64,000 nt of DNA from Bradyrhizobium sp. ISRA464 (GCF_029910095.1 NZ_CP094526.1:248001-312000), one strand, 5' to 3'; positions 22,162-31,990 are shown, numbered from the stretch's first letter. The notes: generated by a model not told the origin, from the sequence alone. Translations and numbers: made by a program.

Positions 22162-22587
22162 TCATCGCCGCAGCTCGACCAGCGGGAGCAGCCGCGAGTC
22201 CGACAGCGCCGCGGTGCGATGGCCGATGCCGGCGAGATAGGCCTCCGCCACGGCGAAGGCGAGGAAAGCCCCGCGGCTCTTCTGCCGGATCAGCATCGCG
22301 CGGTCCCAGCGCTCGCCCTCGGGTCCGATCAGGAACGGACCGCCTTCGCCCATGAACAGCAGATCGCCGCCGCTCTTCCGCAGGAAGGGCAGGGTGTGCG
22401 CGATGTAGCGGTCGTAGGCCTCCGCGCCGGTGATCGGCTGCGGCGGGGCCAATTCGGGGCTCGCCGAATAGTCGGCGGTCTCCCGAAAGCGCAGCAGATT
22501 GAGCATCACCAGCTCGCCCGCGATCTCGCGTTGGGCGAAGTCGCGACCGGCGTTCCAGGTCGGCTCCAGATGGCAGGTTGCGTCCAT
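22162..22587 (-). CDS. DUF1330 family protein
   Basis: This 141-residue protein is of the ferredoxin-like alpha/beta-barrel (dimeric) type. ELVMLNLLRFRETADY is the first strand, the middle contains GAEAYDRYIAHTLPFLRKSG and GDLLFMGEGGPFLIGPEGERW, and the end is DRAMLIRQKSRGAFLAFA. DUF1330 proteins are related to antibiotic-biosynthesis monooxygenase and EthD folds and have no settled function. It is divergent from the GIY-YIG-like gene, with a pair of repeated operator-like sites between them. Confidence 0.82.
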   Translation of the reverse strand: MDATCHLEPTWNAGRDFAQREIAGELVMLNLLRFRETADYSASPELAPPQPITGAEAYDRYIAHTLPFLRKSGGDLLFMGEGGPFLIGPEGERWDRAMLIRQKSRGAFLAFAVAEAYLAGIGHRTAALSDSRLLPLVELRR

Positions 22588-22626
22588 GTCCGGTCGTCCA
22601 ATCGATTCCTAAACGGAGGCTGTTTT

Positions 22627-22667
22627 TATCCGGGTGTAATTGCATTGTCAATAATATCCGGATATAA
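22627..22667. promoter_or_regulatory. Paired operator-like sites in the DUF1330 / GIY-YIG divergent promoter
   Basis: Two direct repeats, tatccgggtgtaa (22627-22639) and tatccggatataa (22655-22667), differ at two positions and are 28 bp apart. The second contains the perfect 12-bp palindrome atatccggatat (22654-22665). They lie between the two start codons in an AT-rich stretch, as expected for a dimeric repressor. No regulator gene is adjacent. Confidence 0.55.
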
Positions 22668-22694
22668 ATGGTCGACCAGCCGAATGGAGCCGCC

Positions 22695-23030
22695 ATGAAA
22701 TCCGAGACCAGAAAGCTCGCCATCGCCGACTACAAGAAGCGTACGAGCGTCGCCGGAGTCTTCGCGATCCGCTGTCGCGCATCCGGCGAGGTCTGGGTCG
22801 GGCAGGCGCTCGATCTCGAGAAGATCCAGAACCGCATCTGGTTCACGCTGCGCATGGGCGATCACCGCGATGCCGAACTGCAGCGGGCATGGACGACGCA
22901 CGGTGAAGCCAGCTTCTCCCTCGAAACGCTGGAGCGCATCGAGGATGAGGAATTGGCCTATGTGCGCGATACGATGCTCAAGGAGCGCGTGCAGCACTGG
23001 CGCGCACGGCTGAACGCGTCCGCGATCTAG
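22695..23030 (+). CDS. GIY-YIG nuclease-fold protein
   Basis: The product is 111 residues from the ATG at 22695 (ggag 6 nt upstream). An earlier in-frame ATG at 22668 would abut the operator. The degenerate GIY-YIG core appears as VAGVFAIRCRASGEVWVGQA, in which GVF and VWVG replace GIY and YIG. It is followed by a helix with IQNRIWFTLRMGDHRDAELQ, and the metal-binding Glu region is probably FSLETLERIEDEEL. These single-domain proteins are widespread in alphaproteobacteria. Whether they cut DNA is unknown. Confidence 0.75.
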   Translation: MKSETRKLAIADYKKRTSVAGVFAIRCRASGEVWVGQALDLEKIQNRIWFTLRMGDHRDAELQRAWTTHGEASFSLETLERIEDEELAYVRDTMLKERVQHWRARLNASAI

Positions 23031-23084
23031 AACGCTTTGGAGCGAAGTGGATACCGGTCCGCGTGAATAGGTGGTGCAGCCGCG

Positions 23085-24467
23085 CTATTGCTTGATCGCC
23101 GACAAGACCTCGGCGATGAGCCGTTCGACACCACCACCGGACCGGCCGGTGGAATCCCCCAGGCGCACGATCACGAGGTTTCGCGACGGAATGATCGCGA
23201 TACGCTGGTCGAGGAAACCTGCGGCAAAGAAGGCGTCGCGCGGGATGCCGGCCCTGATCCGGTTCGCTGCACCCTTGGCCGTGCTGCGATTGGTCCAGAA
23301 CCCGGCGCCGTAGTCGGTATCGAGCGTCGCCGCGGCGGAGAAATCCACCCAGTTCTCGTTGAAGAGACGCACGTTACCGATCTGACCGTTGTTCAGGTAG
23401 AGCATGCCGAACCGCGCCCAATCGCGCGCGCTCGCAAGCATGTTGGACGCGCCTTGCAACGTTCCGGATGCGTCGAATTCCAGCGTCACGTGGCGCATGC
23501 CGAGCGGATTGAGCAGCTCGCGCCATGCAAAGGCTAGTGTCTGTTCCGGCCCGCCGACGATATCGCGAATGATCCCAGCCAGGAGTTGGGCTGAGCCGCT
23601 GGAATAGTGCCATCGCGTCCCCGGCGGCGCGATCAACGGCGCTTTCGCGGCGTAGCCGGTCATGTCTTCGTCCAGGTACATCCGGCTGGCCTCGTCGAAG
23701 CCGAGGAACGTTTCGTCCAGCGCCAGTCCGGACGTCATCCGCATCAGATGCTCGACCGTGATCGCACGACGCAGATCATTGGCGCCCTGCCACTGAGCGA
23801 TCGGCGCCGCCATCGAGGGTTGGATGAGATTTTTGCGCTGGAGAATGCCGATCAACGCATTCACGACCGACTTGCTGAGCGAGAATCCGAGCAGCTGCGT
23901 GTCGACGCCAACTCCCGGCGCATAGCGTTCGGCGATGACACGACCGTTGTGGACCACCACCACGGCCTTGGTCCTGCGCGACACCTCCCCTGCGGGCTCC
24001 TCGAATGCATGATCGAGCGCACTCACGAGCGCGGCGTTCGACGGCTCGACAACTGTCGGAGGGGCGATGTCCGGCAACAATGCCGGCGACGTCGGAGTTC
24101 TCAGTGCGTCGAGGTCGCTCCGGAGCAGGTAGGGAGGCTTTGGCCCGAGCCGCAAGGTGCAACCAAAGCCTTGGCGAAATGTGGCCTGCCCGTGCACGAC
24201 TCCCATGACCGATGTCTCGACGACTTTGGCTGTTCGATCGACCTGGTAACTCATCACGTACCGCCACGGCCGAACGCTCGGGACGTCCGCGATCGCCGCA
24301 AAATTGGCATCCGGGTCGAGCCCGGAAACGAAGGTCCTGATGCAGACATTGTGCGCGACGAAGTCGGCCATGAAGCGGGCAGCCTTGTCGGCACGAAAAT
24401 AGCTGCCCGCAACCACAACCGTGACCGGCAGCAGCATCGCCAACGCGATCCAGATCCGAGCGCGCAC
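23085..24467 (-). CDS. Serine hydrolase, beta-lactamase class C family
   Basis: This 460-residue protein has a membrane-anchoring or signal segment at its N-terminus (IWIALAMLLPVTVVVAGSYF) and a penicillin-binding-protein-like hydrolase domain. The SxxK motif is SLSK (about residues 196-199), the second motif is HYSSGS (about 286-291) in place of the usual YxN, and RIAIIPSRNLVIVRLGDS forms the closing strand. Such proteins are esterases, D-aminopeptidases or 6-aminohexanoate-oligomer hydrolases more often than true beta-lactamases. The substrate is unknown. It sits alone, 94 bp downstream of the SDR gene on the same strand. Confidence 0.85.
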   Translation of the reverse strand: MRARIWIALAMLLPVTVVVAGSYFRADKAARFMADFVAHNVCIRTFVSGLDPDANFAAIADVPSVRPWRYVMSYQVDRTAKVVETSVMGVVHGQATFRQGFGCTLRLGPKPPYLLRSDLDALRTPTSPALLPDIAPPTVVEPSNAALVSALDHAFEEPAGEVSRRTKAVVVVHNGRVIAERYAPGVGVDTQLLGFSLSKSVVNALIGILQRKNLIQPSMAAPIAQWQGANDLRRAITVEHLMRMTSGLALDETFLGFDEASRMYLDEDMTGYAAKAPLIAPPGTRWHYSSGSAQLLAGIIRDIVGGPEQTLAFAWRELLNPLGMRHVTLEFDASGTLQGASNMLASARDWARFGMLYLNNGQIGNVRLFNENWVDFSAAATLDTDYGAGFWTNRSTAKGAANRIRAGIPRDAFFAAGFLDQRIAIIPSRNLVIVRLGDSTGRSGGGVERLIAEVLSAIKQ

Positions 24468-24561
24468 GCGTCACCTCTTGTGAAACTCCACGCTCTCCGA
24501 ACGCGGTGAGATAAAGATGCATCGCCGTGCTTCGGCTCATCGTCTGAAGCGCGATCATGCC

Positions 24562-25458
24562 TTAGCGGGATGCCTGTGCGCTGCCGACCGAGGGCAAGGG
24601 CTGCACCGTGACGCCGGGCGGCGGCACGTCGTCGTCGGGCACAAAGAAATCCGATATCAGCGGCACGGAAGCGTCGACGCGATAGCGCTCGAAGTCCCGC
24701 ACGCCGTTGGCGTAGAGCACCTTGTCGTCGATGCAGAAGTGGCCGGTAAATTCGCGCGACGGCCGGGTGACGATCGCGTAGGCCGCATCGCCCATGATCT
24801 CCGGCGTGCGGCTCGCGCGCATCATGGCGTCGCCGCCGAGCAAATTGCCGACCGCGGCAGTTGCGATCGTGGTGCGCGGCCACAGCGCATTGACGGCGAT
24901 GCCGGCGGATTTCAGCTCGCCCGCGAGCCCGAGCACGCACATGCTCATGCCGTACTTCGCCATCGTATAGGCGGTCGAATGCTCGAACCACTTCGTCTTC
25001 ATGTCGAGCGGCGGCGACAGCATCAGGATATGCGGGTTCTCCGCCTTCTTCAGATGCGGGATGCAGTATTTCGACACCATGAAGGTGCCGCGCGTATTGA
25101 TACCCATCATCAGGTCGAACCGCTTCATGTCGGTCGCTTGCGAGGTGGTCAGGCTGATGGCGCTGGCATTGTTGACGCAGATGTCGATACCGCCGAACTC
25201 CGCGACGGTCCGCTCGATCGCCGCCACCACCTGCGCCTCATCCCTGATATCGCAGATCACCGGCAGCGCCTTGCCGCCGGCGGCGCGGACCTCGTCGGCG
25301 GCGGTGTAGATCGTGCCCGTCAGCTTGGGATGCGGCTCGGCGGTCTTCGCCGCGATCGCGATATTTGCGCCATCACGCGCGGCGCGAAGCGCAATCGCAA
25401 GCCCGATGCCGCGGCTCGCGCCCGAGATGAACAGCGTCTTGCCTTTGAGGGACGTCAT
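24562..25458 (-). CDS. Short-chain dehydrogenase/reductase (HSDL2-like)
   Basis: This 298-residue SDR begins MTSLKGKTLFISGASRGIGL, with the TGxxxGxG motif in the form SGASRGIG. It has the NNAS motif (ICVNNASAI) and the catalytic Tyr-Lys pair in STAYTMAKYGMSM. The Ser of the triad is in HILMLSPPLDM. The C-terminal part resembles the hydroxysteroid-dehydrogenase-like-2 branch (VNALWPRTTIATAAV). NADP preference is suggested by the Ser/Arg-rich first loop. The substrate is unknown. It is possibly in one unit with the MFS transporter upstream. Confidence 0.9.
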   Translation of the reverse strand: MTSLKGKTLFISGASRGIGLAIALRAARDGANIAIAAKTAEPHPKLTGTIYTAADEVRAAGGKALPVICDIRDEAQVVAAIERTVAEFGGIDICVNNASAISLTTSQATDMKRFDLMMGINTRGTFMVSKYCIPHLKKAENPHILMLSPPLDMKTKWFEHSTAYTMAKYGMSMCVLGLAGELKSAGIAVNALWPRTTIATAAVGNLLGGDAMMRASRTPEIMGDAAYAIVTRPSREFTGHFCIDDKVLYANGVRDFERYRVDASVPLISDFFVPDDDVPPPGVTVQPLPSVGSAQASR

Positions 25459-25567
25459 TTGCCGGCTCCTCCACAGTTAGGGCACACATTACTAGGGCTT
25501 CCTCCGCCCTTGTGGGGGAGGGGACGACGAAGCAAGCGCCGCCGCCATCGCGCAACTACGACAGGCG

Positions 25568-26866
25568 CTACGCATCCGCATGCAGCACGCGGCCGCGCGT
25601 CTCCGGCAGCGCGTAGGCGGCGAGGAAGAAGACGCCATAGGCCGCCACCGCGAAGATCGCGATCGCGTTGGCGAGCGACGTCGTCGTCGACAGTGCACCG
25701 ACCAGATAGGGGAACAGCGCACCGACACCGCGGCCGAAATTGTAGCAGAAACCCTGGCCGGAGCCGCGCAGCCGCGTCGGGTAGAGCTCGGTCAGGAACG
25801 CGCCCATGCCGGAGAAATAGCCGGAGGCGAAGAAGCCGAGCGGAAAGCCGAGTATCCAAAGCACTTCATTGGACAGCGGCAGCTGGGTGTAGAGCAGCAC
25901 CACCGCGATCGCGCCGAGCGAGAAGATCAGGAACAGGTTGCGCCGGCCGATGCGGTCGGCGAGCCAGGCCCCGACCAGATAACCGATGAAGGAGCCGATG
26001 ATCAGGGTCGCGAGATAACCGGTGGAGCCGACCACCGAGAGCTTGCGCTCGGTGGTGAGGAAGCGCGGCACCCAGAAGGTGACGGCGTAATAGCCGCCCT
26101 GCATGCCGGTGCCGACCAGCGAGGCCAGGATTGTCGTCCTCAGGATCGGCCCGTGAAAGATCTCCCACAATGCGGCCGGTCCGCTGCCGGACGCCTGCTG
26201 TTGCGCCAATGTCGCGGCGGAGATCTCGGGCTCGGCAACGTAGCGGCGGAGATAGAACACCAGCAGCGCCGGCAGCGCGCCGATCACGAACATCCAGCGC
26301 CATGCGCTCTCCGCAGGCAGGATTGAGAACAGCACCGCCTGCGCCAGCACGGCAAAGCCCCAGCCGATCGCCCATCCGGATTGCACTGAGCCGACTGCGC
26401 GTCCGCGATATTGCGGCCGGATCGCTTCGCCCATCAGCACGGCGCCCGCCGCCCATTCGCCGCCGAAGCCCAGGCCGAGCAGCGCGCGGGCGATCAGGAG
26501 CTGATCGAAATTCTGCACGATGGCGCAGACCAGCGAGAAGAAGGAGAACCAGAGGATGGTGAATTGCAGCGTCTTCACCCGCCCGATGCGATCGGAGAGG
26601 TAGCCGCCGAGCCAGCCGCCGACGGCCGATGACAACAGCGTCACCGTGCCGGCGAGCCCCGCGGTGCCGGCATCGACCTTCCACAGCGCGATGATGGTGC
26701 CGATCACCAGCGGATAGATCATGAAATCCATGCCGTCGAGCGCCCAGCCCGCACCGCAGGCCCAGAACGTGCGCCGTTCCTGCACGTTCATGTCGCGATA
26801 GAAGGCAAGAAGACTGCTGTCCTGGATCTCCGCGACTTCCATCGGTTTGGATTCGGCTGAACTCAT
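25568..26866 (-). CDS. MFS transporter, sialate/aromatic-acid:H+ symporter type
   Basis: The product is 432 residues from the ATG at 26866 (aaggga ribosome site). The reading frame extends much further upstream but overlaps the ggt gene and has no family match. Twelve transmembrane helices are visible. The MFS signatures are GGYLSDRIGRVKTLQF after helix 2, RALLGLGFGGEWAAGAVLM in helix 4 and AWLADRIGRRNLFLIF after helix 8. The G-E-W in helix 4 and the soluble N-terminus (ALDGMDFMIYPL) are typical of the metabolite:H+ symporter family that imports organic acids. The exact substrate cannot be assigned. Confidence 0.9.
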   Translation of the reverse strand: MSSAESKPMEVAEIQDSSLLAFYRDMNVQERRTFWACGAGWALDGMDFMIYPLVIGTIIALWKVDAGTAGLAGTVTLLSSAVGGWLGGYLSDRIGRVKTLQFTILWFSFFSLVCAIVQNFDQLLIARALLGLGFGGEWAAGAVLMGEAIRPQYRGRAVGSVQSGWAIGWGFAVLAQAVLFSILPAESAWRWMFVIGALPALLVFYLRRYVAEPEISAATLAQQQASGSGPAALWEIFHGPILRTTILASLVGTGMQGGYYAVTFWVPRFLTTERKLSVVGSTGYLATLIIGSFIGYLVGAWLADRIGRRNLFLIFSLGAIAVVLLYTQLPLSNEVLWILGFPLGFFASGYFSGMGAFLTELYPTRLRGSGQGFCYNFGRGVGALFPYLVGALSTTTSLANAIAIFAVAAYGVFFLAAYALPETRGRVLHADA

Positions 26867-27048
26867 GCGCGTTCCCTTGGAAGCAATTGTCGCCGGCACT
26901 TCCGAAATCCGCGGCCGGCTTGCGCGGAGGCGGCAATTTACCGCGATGCTGGTGGGTGGGCAAAGGTGCATTTGCGCCGTGCGCATCGATGCGCGATGTG
27001 CCCGCGATGGTGGACACGCTTGTGCTGTGCCCGCCCTGCGGTTTCGTC

Positions 27049-28794
27049 TCACTGTGCCGCCGCCTCCGAGCCGCGCGTGCGCGGGTCGGGCGCGCCGAGC
27101 AGTCCGCTGGACGTGACCAGTATCGAGTTGGCTGAGGAGTAGCCGAGCGGCTGGACCAGCTTGTGGCCCTTGGCCTTCAGCTCGTCTAGCACCTGCTCGG
27201 GAAAGCCGCGCTCGATCCTGACCTCGTCGGGCAGCCATTGATGATGCACGCGCGGCGCCGCAACGGCGGCGGCGATGTCCATCTTGTAATCGATCACGTC
27301 GACGATGATCTGCGTCACCGCGGAGATGATACGGCTGCCGCCGGGCGATCCCGTCACCAGCACCGGCCTGCCGTCCTTCAGCACGATGGTCGGCGACATC
27401 GACGACAACGGGCGCTTGCCGGGGCCGGGCAGGTTGGCTTCGAAGCCGACCAGGCCGAAGGCGTTGGAGGCGCCCGGCGCAGCGGCGAAATCGTCGAGCT
27501 CGTTGTTGAGCAGCACGCCGGTCCCCTCGGCGACGAGGCCGACGCCGTAGGGGAAGTTCAGCGTGTAGGTGTTGCTGACGGCGTTGCCGCTGGCATCGAC
27601 GACGGAATAGTGCGTGGTGTTGTCGCCCTCGTGCGGCGGCTTTGCGTTCCGCACGTCGGTCCAGGGCGTGGCGCGGGCGAGATCGATGGTCGCGCGCTGC
27701 TTCGCGGCGTAATCCTTCGAGATCAACAATTGCGTGGGCGCGTCGACGAAGGCGGGATCGCCGAGATAGCGCGCACGATCGGCATAGGCGCGCTTCATCG
27801 CCTCGATCATCACATGCAGCGAGGCCGCCGAGCCTTGCTTCATGTCGGACATCGGAAAGCCTTCGAGGATGTTCAGGATCTCCAGCAGCACCACGCCGCC
27901 CGAGGAAGGCTGCGGCATCGAGACGATGTCATAGCCCCGATAGGTGCCGCGGATCGGCGGGCGGATGACCGGCTGATAGGATTTCAGGTCGTCGAGGCTG
28001 ATGATGCCGCCGGCGTCACGGATGCCCTTGACGAGCTTCTCGGCGACCACACCTTCATAGAAGCCGCGCGGGCCCTGCTCCGCGATCGCCGTCAGCGTCG
28101 CCGTGAGATCGCTCTGGATCAGCCGGTCGCCCTCGTGCAACGGGCTGCCGTTGGCATGCGAGAAAGTCCTGGCCGAATTCGGCCAGCGCGACATGTGGCG
28201 ATACATGTCGGACAGGGTGTCGGATGTATCGTCGGTGACGATGAAGCCGTCGCGCGCCAGGTCGATCGCGGGCTGAATGATCTGCGCCAGCGTGAACTTG
28301 CCGGAGCCGTATTTCTCAAGCGCCAGTGCAAGTCCGGCAACAGTGCCGGGCACGCCGATGCCGAGCGCGGAATAGCGCGATTTGTTGGGGTCGGGCTTGC
28401 CGTCTGCGTCCAGGAACATGTCGCGCGTCGCGGCCTGCGGCGCGGTCTCGCGGTAGTCGATCGTGACGTCCTGGTTGCGTTCGGCAAGATGGATCACCAT
28501 GAAGCCGCCGCCGCCGATATTGCCGGCGCGCGGATAGGTCACCGCCATCGCAAAGCCGGTGGCGACTGCGGCATCGACCGCATTGCCACCCCGCCGCAGG
28601 AAATCGGCGCCGACCTGCGCGGCGAGTTTCTCCTGCGCCACCACCATGCCGTTTTCGGCGGGGATGCTGCGAATCGCGTCGGCGGCCGGCGGCAAATAGA
28701 AGCGGCGCTGCTCCTGGCTGAACGCCGGCGCAGCGATACCGATCAACAGGAGAGCGGCAAACAACCGTCGCGATATCGTTGCGGCACGTGTCAT
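27049..28794 (-). CDS. ggt: Gamma-glutamyltransferase
   Basis: The product is 581 residues from the ATG at 28794, which has an aggggg ribosome site; the frame is open upstream. It carries a signal peptide (TISRRLFAALLLIGIAAPAF) and works in the periplasm, cleaving the gamma-glutamyl bond of glutathione and transferring it to water or amino acids. The precursor self-cleaves before Thr393 in DNTTHYSVVD. Other family residues are NIGGGGFMVIHL, VPGTVAGLALALEKYG, YGVGLVAEGTGVLLNNELDD and PLSSMSPTIVLKDGRP with the oxyanion GSPGGSRII. The stop is about 180 bp from the MFS gene. Confidence 0.93.
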   Translation of the reverse strand: MTRAATISRRLFAALLLIGIAAPAFSQEQRRFYLPPAADAIRSIPAENGMVVAQEKLAAQVGADFLRRGGNAVDAAVATGFAMAVTYPRAGNIGGGGFMVIHLAERNQDVTIDYRETAPQAATRDMFLDADGKPDPNKSRYSALGIGVPGTVAGLALALEKYGSGKFTLAQIIQPAIDLARDGFIVTDDTSDTLSDMYRHMSRWPNSARTFSHANGSPLHEGDRLIQSDLTATLTAIAEQGPRGFYEGVVAEKLVKGIRDAGGIISLDDLKSYQPVIRPPIRGTYRGYDIVSMPQPSSGGVVLLEILNILEGFPMSDMKQGSAASLHVMIEAMKRAYADRARYLGDPAFVDAPTQLLISKDYAAKQRATIDLARATPWTDVRNAKPPHEGDNTTHYSVVDASGNAVSNTYTLNFPYGVGLVAEGTGVLLNNELDDFAAAPGASNAFGLVGFEANLPGPGKRPLSSMSPTIVLKDGRPVLVTGSPGGSRIISAVTQIIVDVIDYKMDIAAAVAAPRVHHQWLPDEVRIERGFPEQVLDELKAKGHKLVQPLGYSSANSILVTSSGLLGAPDPRTRGSEAAAQ

Positions 28795-28904
28795 CGAAGC
28801 CCCCTGCTCTTCGTCGATGTGACATTCGCAAAACAAACTCATGCTATATGGGGACGCGTCGGTGAGGCAAAACGCCTGTTCGTGACTCAACTTGAGGAAT
28901 CTTT

Positions 28905-30296
28905 ATGACGATGGCGGCGACGGCACAGACAGGCATCGACGACGTGAAGACCTATCCGGGACGCGCCGCCGTCATCAGCTGGATCTTCTTCGACTGGGCC
29001 GCTCAGCCCTATTTCACCCTGATCACGACCTTCGTGTTCGCGCCCTATTTCGCGAGCTTCGTCGCATCAGATCCGGCGAGCGGTCAGTCGATGTGGGGTT
29101 TTGCCACGGCAGCCGCCGGGCTCGCGATCGCGCTGCTGTCGCCCGTGCTGGGCGCGATTGCCGATGCCAGCGGCCGCCGCAAGCCGTGGATCGCAGGCTT
29201 TGGTGCGCTGCTCGTCATCGGCGCGAGCGCGATGTGGATCGGCAAGCCCGGAAATCCCGACGTCATTCCCGTGCTGCTGCTGGCCTATGCGATCGCAAGC
29301 GTCGGCGTCGAGTTCGCGACCGTCTTCAACAATGCGATGATGCCGACGCTGGTACCACCCGACAGGATCGGGAGGCTCTCGGGTACCGGCTGGGCCACCG
29401 GCTATGTTGGCGGCATCCTGAGCCTCGTGCTGGTGCTCGGCTTCCTCGCCGCCAATGCCGAGACCGGCCGCACGCTGTTCGGCTTCACCCCGCTGTTCGG
29501 TCTCGATCCCGCCACCCATGAAGGCGATCGCATCACCGGACCGCTGACCGGGCTGTGGTTCATCATCTTCGTCGCGCCGATGTTCCTGTTCACGCCGGAT
29601 TATCCGGCCAAGCGTCGGTTGCGCGATGCGCTCGGTGAAGGCCTGCGCGAGCTGCGAGAGTCATTGGCGAGCCTTCCGAAGCAGAAATCGATGGCGCGGT
29701 TCCTGCTCGCGAACATGATCTACACCGACGGGCTAGTGTCGCTGTTTGCCTTCGGGGGCATCTATGCAGCGGGCACCTTCGGGTGGGACACGATCCGCAT
29801 CGGCACGTTCGGCATCATCCTGGCGATTGCCGGCACGTTCGGCGGGTGGCTCGGCGGCAAGCTCGATGATGCGTTCGGGCCGAAGCGTGTCATCACGGGC
29901 AGCCTGCTGATCCTGCTGTTTGCGATCGTCACGATCCTCACCGTGAACAAGGATTCGATCCTGTTCATACCGGTCTCGCCTCCGGTGCCCGGCGGCCCGT
30001 TGTTCGCCGGCGCCGCCGAGCGCGCCTATATCGTGCTGGGTTGCCTGATCGGCGCCACCGGCGCGCCGCTGCAGGCGGCATCGCGCTCGCTTTTGATCCG
30101 TCTGGCGCCGAAGGATCGCATCGCGCAGTATTTTGGTCTGTTCGCGCTGACCGGGAAGGTGACGTCGTTCATTGGCCCGCTGCTGATCGGCGCGATCACC
30201 GCGGCGACCGCGAGTCAGAAGGCCGGCATGGCGGTGCTGGTGGTGTTTTTCCTCGTCGGCTTGGTGCTGCTGGCGAAGGTGCGCGCCGACGCGTAG
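28905..30296 (+). CDS. MFS transporter, UMF1/Atg22-like family
   Basis: This 463-residue protein has 12 predicted membrane helices. The N-terminal AAVISWIFFDWAAQPYFTLI, with its conserved FDWA, is the signature of the Atg22/UMF1 branch of MFS transporters. The family also shows ADASGRRKPWIAGFG after helix 2 and a central PLTGLWFIIFVAPMFLFTPD. The conserved late segment is APLQAASRSLLIRLAPKDR. The yeast relative exports amino acids from the vacuole, and bacterial members are largely uncharacterised. It is divergent from ggt with about 110 bp between starts, so a linked role in glutathione-derived peptide or amino-acid use is possible but unproven. Confidence 0.9.
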   Translation: MTMAATAQTGIDDVKTYPGRAAVISWIFFDWAAQPYFTLITTFVFAPYFASFVASDPASGQSMWGFATAAAGLAIALLSPVLGAIADASGRRKPWIAGFGALLVIGASAMWIGKPGNPDVIPVLLLAYAIASVGVEFATVFNNAMMPTLVPPDRIGRLSGTGWATGYVGGILSLVLVLGFLAANAETGRTLFGFTPLFGLDPATHEGDRITGPLTGLWFIIFVAPMFLFTPDYPAKRRLRDALGEGLRELRESLASLPKQKSMARFLLANMIYTDGLVSLFAFGGIYAAGTFGWDTIRIGTFGIILAIAGTFGGWLGGKLDDAFGPKRVITGSLLILLFAIVTILTVNKDSILFIPVSPPVPGGPLFAGAAERAYIVLGCLIGATGAPLQAASRSLLIRLAPKDRIAQYFGLFALTGKVTSFIGPLLIGAITAATASQKAGMAVLVVFFLVGLVLLAKVRADA

Positions 30297-30303
30297 CAAT
30301 TCG

Positions 30304-30387
30304 TAGCCCGGATGGAGCGAAGCGCAATCCGGGAAGATCTCTCCGCGGGCAGGCGGACCCGGATTTCGCTACGCTCCATCCGGGCTA
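30304..30387. repeat. Family A palindromic repeat, copy 3
   Basis: The ends tagcccggatggagcgaagc and gctacgctccatccgggcta are inverted copies. It lies between the convergent UMF1 and purH genes and could serve as a two-sided transcript-end hairpin. Confidence 0.8.
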
Positions 30388-30397
30388 CAGGCCGTGA

Positions 30398-31990
30398 TCA
30401 GTGCCGGAAGTGCCGCACGCCGGTGAACACCATCGCGATGCCGTGCTCGTCGGCGGCCTTGATCACCTCGTCGTCGCGCATCGAGCCGCCGGGCTGGATC
30501 ACCGCGGTGGCGCCGGCCTCGATGCAGGCAAGCATGCCGTCGGCGAACGGGAAGAACGCGTCGGAGGCGACCACCGAGCCTTTGGTCAAGGGCTCCGCCA
30601 GCTTCAACTCGGCCGCCGCATCCAGCGCCTTGCGTGCGGCGATGCGCGCGGAATCGACCCGGCTCATCTGGCCGGCGCCGATGCCGACGGTGGCGAGATC
30701 CTTGGCGTAGATGATGGTGTTCGACTTGACGTGCTTGGCGACGCGGAAGGCGAATTTCAGATCGCGCAGCTCGGCATCGGTCGGTGCGCGCTTGGTCGCG
30801 ACCTTGAGGTTCATGTCCTCGACCACGGCATTGTCGCGGCTCTGCACCAGCAGGCCGCCGGCGACCGTCTTGGCCGTGAGGCCGACCGCGCGCGGGTTCG
30901 GCAAGCCACCCGCGAGCAGCAGGCGCAAATTGCGCCGGCTGGCGATGATCGAGATCGCTTCCTCGGTCGCATCGGGCGCGATGATCACCTCGGTGAAAAT
31001 GCCGATGATGGCGCGCGCGGCGTCGGCGTCGAGCGTGCGGTTGACGGCGATGATGCCGCCATAGGCCGAGGTCGAGTCGCAGGCGAGCGCGCGGGCGTAG
31101 GCGGTGGCGAGATCGGGCCCCTCGGCAACGCCACAAGGGTTGGCGTGCTTGACGATGACGCAAGCCGCGGTGCGGTTCGGATCGAACTCGCCGATGCATT
31201 CATAGGCCGCATCGGTGTCGTTGATGTTGTTGTAGGACAGCTCCTTGCCCTGAAGCTGCCGCGCGGTGGCGACGCCGGGCCGCTTGTCCGGCGTGGCGTA
31301 GAAGGCCGCGGTCTGGTGCGGATTCTCGCCGTAGCGCAGCGACTGGATCAGCCTGCCGCCGAAGGCGCGGAAGTCCGGCGCCCTGGTGTCGAGCTGCACG
31401 GAAAACCAGTTCGAGATCGCGGCGTCATAGGCCGCGGTGCGGGCATAGGCTTTGGCGGCCAGCCGCCTGCGCAGGCCAAGCGAGGTTGCGCCCTTGTGCG
31501 CGGCGAGCTCGTCGAGCACCGCAGAATAGTCCTGCGCCTCGACCACCACGGCGACGTCGTCATGGTTCTTCGCCGCGGCGCGGATCATCGCCGGGCCGCC
31601 GATGTCGATGTTCTCGATGCACTCCTCGAAGCCGGCGCCTTTGTCGACGGTCGCCTCGAACGGATAGAGATTGACGACCAGCAGATCGATTGGCGCGATG
31701 CCGTGCGCCTGCATTGCCGCCGCGTGCTCCTTGTTGTCGCGGATCGCAAGCAGGCCGCCATGCACCTTCGGGTGCAGCGTCTTGACCCGGCCGTCCATCA
31801 TCTCGGGGAAGCCGGTGAGCTCGGAGACGTCCTTGACCTTCAAACCGGCTGCGGCGATGGCTTTGGCCGTACCGCCGGTCGAGACCAGTTCGACGCCATG
31901 TCCGGCAAGCGCCTTGGCGAAGTCGATCAGGCCGGTCTTGTCGGAAACGGACAACAAAGCGCGGGTCACGCGGCGCAATTGGTCGGTCAT
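30398..31990 (-). CDS. purH: Bifunctional AICAR transformylase / IMP cyclohydrolase
   Basis: This 530-residue enzyme carries out the last two steps of purine synthesis: formylation of AICAR with 10-formyl-THF and closure to IMP. The N-terminal cyclohydrolase domain (about 1-200) starts [20 protein letters not shown] and contains [20 protein letters not shown]. The C-terminal transformylase domain holds [13 protein letters not shown], the active-site region [15 protein letters not shown], and [20 protein letters not shown] near the end. Length is normal. It lies 84 bp downstream of the heparinase-like gene on the same strand, an order common in Rhizobiales. Confidence 0.97.
   Translation of the reverse strand: MTDQLRRVTRALLSVSDKTGLIDFAKALAGHGVELVSTGGTAKAIAAAGLKVKDVSELTGFPEMMDGRVKTLHPKVHGGLLAIRDNKEHAAAMQAHGIAPIDLLVVNLYPFEATVDKGAGFEECIENIDIGGPAMIRAAAKNHDDVAVVVEAQDYSAVLDELAAHKGATSLGLRRRLAAKAYARTAAYDAAISNWFSVQLDTRAPDFRAFGGRLIQSLRYGENPHQTAAFYATPDKRPGVATARQLQGKELSYNNINDTDAAYECIGEFDPNRTAACVIVKHANPCGVAEGPDLATAYARALACDSTSAYGGIIAVNRTLDADAARAIIGIFTEVIIAPDATEEAISIIASRRNLRLLLAGGLPNPRAVGLTAKTVAGGLLVQSRDNAVVEDMNLKVATKRAPTDAELRDLKFAFRVAKHVKSNTIIYAKDLATVGIGAGQMSRVDSARIAARKALDAAAELKLAEPLTKGSVVASDAFFPFADGMLACIEAGATAVIQPGGSMRDDEVIKAADEHGIAMVFTGVRHFRH

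Noticed and set aside
23085..24467. Antibiotic-resistance beta-lactamase
   Set aside because: The SxxK motif is present but the second motif is YSS rather than YxN, and the protein is longer than AmpC. A general serine hydrolase is the safer call.
26867..27238. N-terminal extension of the MFS transporter by about 124 codons
   Set aside because: It overlaps ggt, is not transporter-like and lacks a ribosome site. The ATG at 26866 has one and gives a normal length.
27238..28908. A 556-codon plus-strand frame across the gamma-glutamyltransferase gene
   Set aside because: The composition is typical of an antisense shadow, and the minus strand carries all ggt motifs.
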